Positions 1-5,506 of a stretch of 5,506 nt of DNA are shown here, one piece after another. The DNA is from Candidatus Aerophobota bacterium (lineage in GTDB: Bacteria > Aerophobota > Aerophobia > Aerophobales > B3-G15): assembly GCA_030607715.1 (NCBI GenBank), contig JAUWJM010000111.1, forward strand, positions 1 through 5,506. The letters are read 5' to 3'. The translations under genes and the position numbers were made by a program. The first letter of the stretch is position 1; every line of letters starts with the position of its first letter. Below the pieces are notes generated by a model. It worked only from the letters and a program-made list of their open reading frames with translations. It ran no database searches and had not been told where the DNA came from.

Positions 1-81
1 CTCAACAATTCTTTTTACTGATTGGTCTAATATCTTATGATCATAAGCTTTTAATTTTATTCTGATCCTCTGTTTGGGCAT
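1..81 (-). CDS. rpsJ: 30S ribosomal protein S10, N-terminal 27 residues (3' end outside window)
   Basis: S10 is a 30S head protein that also acts as NusE in transcription antitermination together with NusB. The window holds only the first 27 codons, read [20 protein letters not shown] followed by SVKRIVE, which matches the very conserved S10 start (RIRLKAYDH...LDQS...IVE). The frame is open to position 1. It begins 21 nt after the fusA stop, where bacteria of the common str-S10 arrangement carry tuf. The rest of the S10 operon is expected beyond position 1. Confidence 0.95.
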   Translation of the reverse strand, partial: MPKQRIRIKLKAYDHKILDQSVKRIVE

Positions 82-97
82 TTTTTCATTACTCCTG
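82..97 (-). promoter_or_regulatory. rpsJ Shine-Dalgarno
   Basis: AGGAG (96-92) lies 10 nt before the rpsJ ATG at 81. An earlier ATG at 89 is out of frame, only 2 nt from the site, and opens a reading frame of only 10 codons, so the ATG at 81 is chosen. No hairpin or U tract is seen in the 21-nt fusA-rpsJ gap, so read-through from fusA is likely. Confidence 0.75.
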
Positions 98-102
98 TAT
101 AA

Positions 103-2169
103 TTACTGTCCTAAAATCTCCTTGGTAGCTTCTCGGGTAGCCTCCTGATAACGACAAAACTCCAAATTGGGAACAGCCCTTCCTTGGGTTAAGGAACGAA
201 GTTGAGTAACATAACCAAAAAGCTCAGAGAGAGGAACAAAAGCAAATAAATGGTGAATTTTTTCTCCCCCTTCTAATTTAATAATCTGCCCTCGGCGAGC
301 CATAATATCCCTCGTCACATCGCCCAAAAATTCCTGAGGAACTCTCACCTCCAATTTCATTATAGGCTCTAAAAGATAAGGAGAAGCTTTCCTCAAAGCT
401 TTCTTAAAAGCAATAACAGCAGCAGTTTTGAAGGCGTGCTCAGAAGAATCTACAGGATGAAAAGAACCATCAAGAAGAGTAGCTTTAACATTAATCAGAG
501 GATAACCTCCTAATCCCCCATTTAACATAGCCTGCTCTACTCCTTTCCTCACGGCAGGAATAAACTCCCTGGGAATAACACCACCCTTAGTTTTATCTAC
601 AAAATATTCCTCTCCATCTTTTCTGGGTCCAACTTCCAGGGATACATCGCCATATTGACCCCTACCACCTGTTTGTTTAATATACTGACCACGAGCCCGA
701 GCTCTTCCTTTTATACTCTCCCTGTAAGTTACCTGAGGCTCTCCTGCATTTACTCTAAGGTTAAATTCTCGATTTAATCTATTAATTATTACCTCTAAAT
801 GAAGTTCCCCCATTCCAGAGATGATAGTTTGTCCTGTCTCTTCATCCTGACGAACCTTAAAAGTAGGGTCTTCTTCTGACAACTTAGAAAGAGCAATGGC
901 TAATTTATTTTGTTCTAATTTAGTTTTTGGTTCAACAGCAATAGAAATCACAGGCTCAGCAAATTTTATAGGCTCCAGAATTATAGGATATTGCTGATTA
1001 CAAAGAGAATCTCCAGTCTTAATGCTATTAGACCCCACTAAAGCTCCAATTTCTCCGGCACAAATTTCTTCTCTCTCGATACGATAGTTAGCATGCATCT
1101 CTAAAATGCGGCCAACTTTTTCTCTTCTTTTTTTTGTAGAATTATAAACTGAAGACCCAGGGTTAATTTTCCCCGAATATACCCGAAAATATGTTAACCT
1201 CCCTGCATAGGGATCAGTAACTATCTTAAAAGCTAAAGCAGAGAAAGGCTCATTGATTGAAACTTTCCTCTTTTCTCTTTTTTTATTTAAAGGGCTATAT
1301 CCTTCAATTTCAGGAAGATCTAAAGGTGAAGGTAGGTAATCTATCACTCCATTTAAAAGAAGTCTGGTTCCTTTATTTCTTAGAGCACTCCCACAAAAAA
1401 TAGGAACTCCACGGTGCTCTAAGGTAAGAGTTCTGACCCCCTGTTTTATTTGAGCAGGAGTAAGAGTGCCTTTCTCAAAAAACTCTTCCAGTAATTCATC
1501 ACTTGACCCAGCCGCATTTTCCACTAATTCGTTATGAAAAGCAAGAGCTTTTTCTCGTAAATCAGAGGGAATCTCTTCCTCTCTGACTTTTGAATCCACA
1601 TCATTACTCTCCCGGATTAAAGCCTTCATTTCTATTAAATCCACGACTCCTCTGAAGTTTTCTTCTCCTCCTATGGGCAACTGGACCGGAAGAGAAATAA
1701 GTTCAAAATTATTTTTTACTTCATCTAATACTCTATAAAAATCAGCTCCTACTCTATCTAACTTATTAATAAAGGTAATTCTTGGAATGCTGTATTTATC
1801 AGTCTGTCGCCATACTGTCTCTGATTGAGGCTCAACCCCTTCTACACCACAAAATATTATTATAACTCCATCCAGTATTCTTAGAACTCTTTCTACCTCT
1901 ACTGTAAAATCCACATGGCCAGGAGTATCTATTATATTAATCCTGTGTCCTTTCCATTGACAAGTAGTAGCAGCAGAGGTTATAGTTATACCTCGTTTTT
2001 TTTCCTCCTCCATCCAGTCCATTACTGTTGTACCCTCGTGAACTTCCCCTACTCTATGAGTTTTGCCTGTATAGTAAAGAATCCGTTCTGTAGTTGTAGT
2101 TTTACCAGCATCTATATGAGCAACAATACCGATGTTTCTAATTTTCTCTATGTAAGTCTTTCCTTCCAT
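103..2169 (-). CDS. fusA: Translation elongation factor G
   Basis: EF-G is the GTPase that drives ribosomal translocation and, with RRF, ribosome recycling. From the ATG at 2169 the product is 688 residues, normal for the family. The G domain has all motifs: AHIDAGKT (17-24), RGIT of switch I (59-62), DTPGH with the catalytic-type His (81-85), NKLD (135-138) and GSA (260-262). Domain II starts near FSALAFKI (about 310), domain III near 405, domain IV near 476 and domain V near 595. Domain IV has the tip loop GGRGQYG and the FHPVDSSE loop, whose His matches E. coli H583 (from memory). The residue before RGIT is Lys, where many EF-Gs have Glu (ERGIT). The start was chosen for its GGAG site and because it leaves the usual 9 or so residues before RNIGI; a GTG start at 2223 would add 18 unrelated residues. 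rpsJ follows after 21 nt, with no tuf between. Confidence 0.97.
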   Translation of the reverse strand: MEGKTYIEKIRNIGIVAHIDAGKTTTTERILYYTGKTHRVGEVHEGTTVMDWMEEEKKRGITITSAATTCQWKGHRINIIDTPGHVDFTVEVERVLRILDGVIIIFCGVEGVEPQSETVWRQTDKYSIPRITFINKLDRVGADFYRVLDEVKNNFELISLPVQLPIGGEENFRGVVDLIEMKALIRESNDVDSKVREEEIPSDLREKALAFHNELVENAAGSSDELLEEFFEKGTLTPAQIKQGVRTLTLEHRGVPIFCGSALRNKGTRLLLNGVIDYLPSPLDLPEIEGYSPLNKKREKRKVSINEPFSALAFKIVTDPYAGRLTYFRVYSGKINPGSSVYNSTKKRREKVGRILEMHANYRIEREEICAGEIGALVGSNSIKTGDSLCNQQYPIILEPIKFAEPVISIAVEPKTKLEQNKLAIALSKLSEEDPTFKVRQDEETGQTIISGMGELHLEVIINRLNREFNLRVNAGEPQVTYRESIKGRARARGQYIKQTGGRGQYGDVSLEVGPRKDGEEYFVDKTKGGVIPREFIPAVRKGVEQAMLNGGLGGYPLINVKATLLDGSFHPVDSSEHAFKTAAVIAFKKALRKASPYLLEPIMKLEVRVPQEFLGDVTRDIMARRGQIIKLEGGEKIHHLFAFVPLSELFGYVTQLRSLTQGRAVPNLEFCRYQEATREATKEILGQ

Positions 2170-2180
2170 CTTTTTTCTCC
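2170..2180 (-). promoter_or_regulatory. fusA Shine-Dalgarno that decides the ATG start
   Basis: GGAG (2180-2177) stands 7 nt before the ATG at 2169 (GGAGAAAAAAGATG). It supports this ATG over the in-frame upstream GTG at 2223. Confidence 0.8.
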
Positions 2181-2277
2181 AGGACTCAGAAGTTGAATAA
2201 TTCCTTATCCTAACAATACTCACAATTATTTTATCCTTTCAAGTAATAAGGTAGTATTACATATTACAGTTCTTGTA
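2170..2277 (-). other. rpsG-fusA intergenic spacer / fusA leader
   Basis: This 108-nt AT-rich spacer is the only sizeable gap in the cluster. It contains a weak perfect inverted repeat GTAATA-CTACCT-TATTAC (2260-2243, 6-bp stem, 6-nt loop) with no following U tract, so it does not look like a terminator. GTAATA also occurs a second time just upstream (2267-2262). A poor promoter-like pair, TTGAAA (2242-2237) and TATTGT (2218-2213) with 18-nt spacing, is visible, but AT-rich DNA gives such matches by chance. A GTG at 2223, in frame with fusA and preceded by AAAGGA, could extend EF-G by 18 residues, but those residues are not family-like. Confidence 0.5.
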
Positions 2278-2748
2278 TTACCAACGATAATGCGCAAAAG
2301 CTCGGTTAGCCTCGGCCATCTTGCGAGTATCTTCTTTCTTTTTTATGGCCAGCCCTTCTCCTCGGAAAGCTAAGATAATCTCCTCAGCTAACTTTTCCTT
2401 CATTGGTTTTCCTTTTTTCCCCCGAGCAAAGTGAACCATCCATCGGATAGCCAGAGCTTCTTGTCTCTGAGATCTAACCTCTGTAGGAACCTGATAGGTA
2501 GCCCCTCCTACTCTTCGAGAACGCACTTCTAACACAGGCTTTACATTTTCCAAAGCTTTAAGAAAAACTTCCAGGGGTTCCTTCTTTAATTTATTTCTGA
2601 TAATATCAAAAGATCCATAACAGATCTTCTCAGCTTTACTTTTCCCCCCGTGCTTCATTAACTTATTAATAAATTTAGACAAAGTAACACTGCTGTATAC
2701 AGGATCAGAAAGTATTTCTCTTTTTTTTGCTATCCTTCTTCTTGCCAT
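2278..2748 (-). CDS. rpsG: 30S ribosomal protein S7
   Basis: S7 is the primary 16S rRNA-binding protein that nucleates assembly of the 30S head and lies near the E site. The product is 156 residues, the usual bacterial length. It begins [18 protein letters not shown] and has the central signature [12 protein letters not shown] (77-88) followed by [14 protein letters not shown]. It ends in the highly conserved [13 protein letters not shown]. The ATG is supported by an AGGAG 6 nt upstream and by the family N-terminus. In E. coli, S7 represses its own operon by binding the rpsL-rpsG spacer. Here that spacer is 3 nt, so an E. coli-type site cannot be present there. The gene is followed by the longest gap in the window, before fusA. 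Confidence 0.99.
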   Translation of the reverse strand: MARRRIAKKREILSDPVYSSVTLSKFINKLMKHGGKSKAEKICYGSFDIIRNKLKKEPLEVFLKALENVKPVLEVRSRRVGGATYQVPTEVRSQRQEALAIRWMVHFARGKKGKPMKEKLAEEIILAFRGEGLAIKKKEDTRKMAEANRAFAHYRW

Positions 2749-2760
2749 ATATTACTCCTG
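2749..2760 (-). promoter_or_regulatory. rpsG Shine-Dalgarno inside the last rpsL codons
   Basis: The final rpsL codons CAG GAG TAA double as the rpsG ribosome binding site: AGGAG lies 6 nt before the rpsG ATG. Only 3 nt separate the two genes. The same 10-mer, CAGGAGTAAT, recurs before rpsJ at 97-88. Confidence 0.85.
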
Positions 2761-3123
2761 TTTTTTTCTACCATATTTAGAACGAGCCTTTTCCCTTCCT
2801 TCCACTCCAGAGGTATCCAAAGTTCCCCGAATAATATGGTATTTTACTCCTGGTAGATCCTTTACCCTTCCTCCTCTCACTAAAACAATGGAATGTTCCT
2901 GTAAGTTATGACCTTCCCCTGGAATATAAGCCGTCACCATTTTTCCATTGGATAATCTTACCCGAGCTACTTTTCTAAGAGCAGAATTTGGCTTTTTGGG
3001 AGTAAAGGTTCTTACAGTTACACAAACTCCCTTTTTCTGAGAGCATCCCTGCAAAGCTAAACTCTTTCCTTTCTTTTTACTAAATTTCCTTCCCTTCTTT
3101 AAAAGTTGATTAACAGTAGGCAT
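2752..3123 (-). CDS. rpsL: 30S ribosomal protein S12
   Basis: S12 sits at the decoding centre of the 30S subunit and influences codon-anticodon proofreading. The 123-residue product is full length and aligns to E. coli S12 without gaps through at least residue 100. It contains [11 protein letters not shown] (41-51), EGHNLQEHS (70-78) and [10 protein letters not shown] (84-93). K43 and K88, where substitutions cause streptomycin resistance in other bacteria, are wild type. D89, the residue that RimO methylthiolates in E. coli, is present. The N-terminus is strongly basic, and the C-terminus ends [10 protein letters not shown]. The ATG is fixed by the strong Shine-Dalgarno sequence and by the family N-terminus (MPTVNQLL). 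It starts 9 nt after rpoC and ends 3 nt before rpsG. No L7Ae-like ribosomal protein gene, common at this spot in Firmicutes, lies upstream. Confidence 0.99.
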   Translation of the reverse strand: MPTVNQLLKKGRKFSKKKGKSLALQGCSQKKGVCVTVRTFTPKKPNSALRKVARVRLSNGKMVTAYIPGEGHNLQEHSIVLVRGGRVKDLPGVKYHIIRGTLDTSGVEGREKARSKYGRKKQE

Positions 3124-3135
3124 TTTTCCCCCTTA
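3124..3135 (-). promoter_or_regulatory. rpsL Shine-Dalgarno overlapping the rpoC stop
   Basis: The rpoC stop codon TAA and the 9-nt gap read TAAGGGGGAAAA before the rpsL ATG. AAGGGGG can pair with the 16S anti-Shine-Dalgarno CCUCCUU over seven positions, one of them a G-U wobble, and ends 4 nt before the ATG. Because the site uses two bases of the rpoC stop, ribosomes ending rpoC would sit on the rpsL ribosome binding site, so translational coupling is likely (inference). Confidence 0.85.
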
Positions 3136-5505
3136 ATTACTGGCTAAATCATTCTCATTTCTAAAACCTGTCCCAGCAGGGACTAATCTTCCTAAAATAA
3201 CATTAGCTTTTAATCCTCTTAAATAATCAACCTGACCTCTAACTGCTGCCTCAACTAATACCTGTTTTGTGCGCTGAAAAGATGCAGCAGATAAAAAGCT
3301 ATTTTTTTCCTCTTGAGCGGCTTTTGGAATAGCTAACAGAACAGGTTTAACTGTAGCTGGCCTTGCTTTTTCTGATTTTACCTTCTGATTAACTTCTTCA
3401 AATTCCACTCTATCCACCTGTTCTCCGGGAAGATAATCGGTATCTCCAGGGTCTTCTATCTCTACTTTTCTCATCATTTGCCGCACAATTATTTCAAAAT
3501 GTTTAATATTAATATTCACCCCCTGAGATAGATAAACTAACTGAGCCTGGTTTACTAAATACTCCTCAACCTCTCTAACTCCCTTTATTCTTAAAAGAGA
3601 ACGGGGATTTATCTCTCCTTCAACAATTTTGTCTCCAGCTTCAACATTATCACCTTCAGAAACTAAAACTTCTCCTCCAATTTCATAAGCTATCTCTTTA
3701 TTATCCCCTCCCTTTATCTTAATCAAAGAGCGACCCTCTCTTCTCTCAATACTTACCTGTCCCTCTATCTCACTTATGAGAGCTTCTTCCCCTTTTCGTT
3801 GTCGAATTACTCCTTTTCTGGGATATGTTTGCTTTCTGGGTTCAAAAAGCTCAGTTGCTCGAGGAAGACCCTGAGGAATATCCCCTCCCTTTCTAAATAC
3901 TCCCCCTGTATGGAAGGTACGCAGAGTAAGTTGTGTTCCAGGCTCTCCAATAGACTGAGCAGCTATCACTCCTACTGCTTCTCCCAGACCAACCAAGTGA
4001 TGGTTAGAAAGATCCCATCCATAACATTTACGGCAAAGGCCCCACTTACTTTGACAGGTAAGAGGAGAACGAATCTTTACTCTTTTCACCCCTGCTTTTT
4101 CAATACGAACAGCGGTATTCAGGCTAATTTCCTGGTTAGTTTCTATTATTATTTCTCCCGTGGAGGGGTCCTTTATTGGAGAAGCTGCTGCCCTTCCCGT
4201 TATTCGATGACTTAATGATTCCAGCAATTTTCCCTCTTCACTTATTAAGGGTCCCACAAAAAGACCTTCTATAGTTCCACAATCCTCCTCAACAATGATA
4301 ACATTTTGAGCTACAGCTACCAACTTACGGGTTAAATATCCAGCATAAGCGGTTTTCAGTGCAGTATCAATCAAACCTTTTCTTCCACCAGAAGTGGACA
4401 TAAAGTACTCAGGTGCAGAAAGTCCTTCCTTAAAATTGGATCGGATTGGCTCCTCGCTAATTCTTCCCTTTAATCTTCCTCCTGGAACTGGATAAAAGTA
4501 TTGGCGAACCAGCTCCGAAGGAACGGACAGCTTTTTCCTGAAGACCTCGTCCCATAGTTCCCTCCGATAGGTTTCCCGAATAGATCTAGACATTAACCCT
4601 CTTATTCCTATAATTTGACGCAACTGGTCTGCACTTCCTCTCGCCCCTGAAGTCCACATCATATATAGAGGGTTAAAAGGAGAATGGGAAAGGTAATGGG
4701 AAACTTTCTCTTTCATTAAATCAGTTAATCGCATCCTTAAATTAATCACATCAATATATCTTTCCTCCTCGCTAATAGCACCCTCTTTAGCTAAAAGATT
4801 GTATCCTTCAACCTCATCTTCTATCTCCTGGAGTAACCTATTTTTTTCCTTTATATTAGGAATATCAGATAAAGAAAAGGTTAATCCAGATTTTGTGGCG
4901 TATTCAAATCCTAATTTTTTAATTTTATCTAAAACATCAACAACGACTACATCTCCAAAGTTTTCCCAAATTGTAGTTATAATCTCGGACAAAACCGATT
5001 TATCTATCACTCTGTTTTGAAAAGGCATCTCCCTGGGAAGAACCTGATTAAAAATTATCCTGCCCGGTGTAGTCTCCAGCCACTGTCCATTGGTGAGAAT
5101 TCTTATCTTTTCATGCAGATCTATATTTTTCAAATCGTAAGCTAAAATTACTTCCTCAGAAGAGGAAAAACTTCTTTTTGGCTTTTCTTTCTCATCCTTC
5201 ATTACAGTTAAGTAATAGCAACCCAGGGTAATATCCTGAGTGGGGGCAACAACTGGTTCCCCGTTAGACGGAGAAAGAATATTATTTTGAGAAAGCATTA
5301 AGACCTTTGCCTCCAGTTGAGCCTCATAAGAAAGGGGAACATGAACTGCCATTTGATCACCATCAAAGTCAGCGTTAAATGCGGCACAGACCAGAGGATG
5401 AAGTTGAATTGCATCCCCCTCTATCAAGACCGGTTGAAAAGCCTGAACTCCTAAACGATGCAGAGTGGGAGCTCGGTTAAGAAGAACAGGGTGATCTCCA
5501 ATTAC
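3133..5505 (-). CDS. rpoC: DNA-directed RNA polymerase subunit beta-prime, C-terminal 790 residues (5' end outside window)
   Basis: This is the catalytic subunit of RNA polymerase, which binds the active-site magnesium and forms the bridge helix and trigger loop. The frame is open to the window edge, so any start near 5427 (a TTG) is false: the codons before it read [19 protein letters not shown], which is conserved beta-prime sequence. In residues of this fragment, NADFDGD is at 44-50, with magnesium ligands D46, D48 and D50 (5370-5356). The F-loop motif GIRGLM is near 300-305 and is followed by an unusual insertion of about 37 residues. The bridge helix is near 368-395. The second zinc site has all four cysteines (C409, C484, C491, C494). 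The trigger loop [11 protein letters not shown] near 525-535 keeps R529 and H532 and has no E. coli-type SI3 insertion. The C-terminus is complete, ending in ASN-TAA 9 nt before rpsL. The N-terminal clamp and first zinc finger lie outside the window. Identification is certain; the insertion and the divergent bridge helix are the oddities. Confidence 0.98.
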   Translation of the reverse strand, partial: VIGDHPVLLNRAPTLHRLGVQAFQPVLIEGDAIQLHPLVCAAFNADFDGDQMAVHVPLSYEAQLEAKVLMLSQNNILSPSNGEPVVAPTQDITLGCYYLTVMKDEKEKPKRSFSSSEEVILAYDLKNIDLHEKIRILTNGQWLETTPGRIIFNQVLPREMPFQNRVIDKSVLSEIITTIWENFGDVVVVDVLDKIKKLGFEYATKSGLTFSLSDIPNIKEKNRLLQEIEDEVEGYNLLAKEGAISEEERYIDVINLRMRLTDLMKEKVSHYLSHSPFNPLYMMWTSGARGSADQLRQIIGIRGLMSRSIRETYRRELWDEVFRKKLSVPSELVRQYFYPVPGGRLKGRISEEPIRSNFKEGLSAPEYFMSTSGGRKGLIDTALKTAYAGYLTRKLVAVAQNVIIVEEDCGTIEGLFVGPLISEEGKLLESLSHRITGRAAASPIKDPSTGEIIIETNQEISLNTAVRIEKAGVKRVKIRSPLTCQSKWGLCRKCYGWDLSNHHLVGLGEAVGVIAAQSIGEPGTQLTLRTFHTGGVFRKGGDIPQGLPRATELFEPRKQTYPRKGVIRQRKGEEALISEIEGQVSIERREGRSLIKIKGGDNKEIAYEIGGEVLVSEGDNVEAGDKIVEGEINPRSLLRIKGVREVEEYLVNQAQLVYLSQGVNINIKHFEIIVRQMMRKVEIEDPGDTDYLPGEQVDRVEFEEVNQKVKSEKARPATVKPVLLAIPKAAQEEKNSFLSAASFQRTKQVLVEAAVRGQVDYLRGLKANVILGRLVPAGTGFRNENDLASN
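4321..4404 (-). other. Bridge-helix segment of beta-prime with unusual substitutions
   Basis: The segment runs from [10 protein letters not shown] through [12 protein letters not shown] to YLTRKL and aligns without gaps to the E. coli bridge helix ([28 protein letters not shown], in two runs, from memory). Relative to E. coli it has Ser for H777 (codon 4392-4390), Gly for A779 (4386-4384), Ile for A784, Tyr for N792 and Ala for S793. The RKG core, the DTALKTA run and the GYLTRKL end are preserved, so the helix should still form. It lies about 20 residues after the F-loop insertion. Confidence 0.8.
4477..4587 (-). other. In-frame insertion of about 37 codons in the beta-prime F-loop
   Basis: Between the conserved GLM (4599-4591) and the conserved PI of [11 protein letters not shown] there are 47 residues. 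E. coli has 10 there (AKPDGSIIET, from memory), so about 37 are extra. The exact edges depend on the alignment. The added residues begin [15 protein letters not shown] and end near YPVPGG. They are rich in charged residues, with an amphipathic look that suggests one or two short helices followed by a Pro/Gly turn. The frame is intact and the conserved sequence resumes cleanly, so it is probably translated as part of beta-prime. At 37 residues it is far too short for an intein. GC is about 50% in the insertion, against 43-48% in the nearest 60-nt flanks and about 33% further upstream, so composition gives only weak support for transfer. I do not recognise the inserted sequence. Confidence 0.75.
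4503..4577 (-). repeat. Imperfect nested inverted repeat inside the F-loop insertion
   Basis: Read on the coding strand, the left arm CGGAGGGAAC (4566-4557) pairs with GTTCCTTCGG (4524-4515) with one mismatch and one G-T wobble. Inside it, GGAC-G-AG (4552-4546) pairs with CTGTCC (4530-4525), with one bulged G. Outside it, GGGAAACC (4577-4570) pairs with GGTTCGCC (4510-4503) at 6 of 8 positions. The three segments nest in order and leave a loop of about 15 nt. The pairing was found by eye and no folding energy was calculated. It could be a relic of a palindromic element, an mRNA hairpin, or chance. Confidence 0.4.
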
Positions 5506-5506
5506 C

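Noticed and set aside
57..89. ATG at 89 opening a 10-codon frame over the rpsJ start
   Set aside because: It is only 2 nt from the AGGAG and out of frame with rpsJ; it is probably a chance ATG and not a leader peptide.
1915..2196. Plus-strand open frame of 93 codons opposite fusA
   Set aside because: It lies wholly inside the conserved EF-G G domain on the other strand, shows no recognisable protein features, and has Ser/Phe/Tyr-rich composition typical of an antisense shadow.
2243..2260. Hairpin after rpsG as a terminator
   Set aside because: The stem is only six mostly A-T pairs and no U tract follows.
1128..2728. Three runs of eight A on the coding strand (1128-1135 and 1996-2003 in fusA, 2721-2728 in rpsG) as possible slippage sites
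   Set aside because: Each encodes in-frame Lys at a sensible place, no alternative product is evident, and such runs are expected in AT-rich genes.
3799..4215. Plus-strand open frame of 138 codons opposite rpoC
   Set aside because: It is antisense to the conserved zinc-site and trigger-loop region of beta-prime, with no family resemblance.
4477..4587. Intein or intron as the explanation for the rpoC insertion
   Set aside because: It is far too short for an intein, lacks splicing motifs, and stays in frame without stops.
4799..5020. Plus-strand open frame of 73 codons opposite rpoC
   Set aside because: It is antisense to rpoC, low in complexity and Ser-rich, with no supporting signal.
5425..5427. 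TTG as a start codon for a shorter rpoC-like gene
   Set aside because: The frame continues upstream to the window edge with perfectly conserved beta-prime residues, so this is an internal Leu codon.

Overview
The window is a compact, one-directional piece of a bacterial transcription/translation super-operon, read entirely on the minus strand. In transcription order (high to low coordinates) it holds: the C-terminal part of rpoC (RNA polymerase beta-prime, cut by the window edge at 5506), rpsL (S12), rpsG (S7), fusA (elongation factor G) and the first 27 codons of rpsJ (S10, cut at position 1). No stretch over 300 bases lacks a gene. I see no RNA gene, insertion sequence, CRISPR array or convincing terminator. 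Open reading frames on the plus strand are shadows of these genes.

The proteins are clearly bacterial: beta-prime has the NADFDGD site and the Cys4 zinc site, and there are bacterial-type S12, S7 and five-domain EF-G. The DNA is AT-rich by eye (roughly 33-50% GC in stretches counted by hand). Strong Shine-Dalgarno sequences precede every start. I cannot assign a phylum from the sequence alone.

The gene order is itself informative. rpoC runs into rpsL with a 9-nt gap and no L7Ae-like gene between them. rpsL and rpsG are 3 nt apart. fusA is followed directly by rpsJ, with no tuf (EF-Tu) gene. The rpoBC, str and S10 clusters therefore appear joined without the usual tuf spacer. The only sizeable gap is about 108 nt between rpsG and fusA.

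The most unusual signal is inside rpoC. Immediately after the conserved GIRGLM motif of the catalytic F-loop there are about 37 extra residues compared with the E. coli and Thermus-type proteins I can recall. The extra DNA contains an imperfect nested inverted repeat, and the bridge helix just after it carries several substitutions at normally conserved positions. Everything else looks like ordinary housekeeping machinery.
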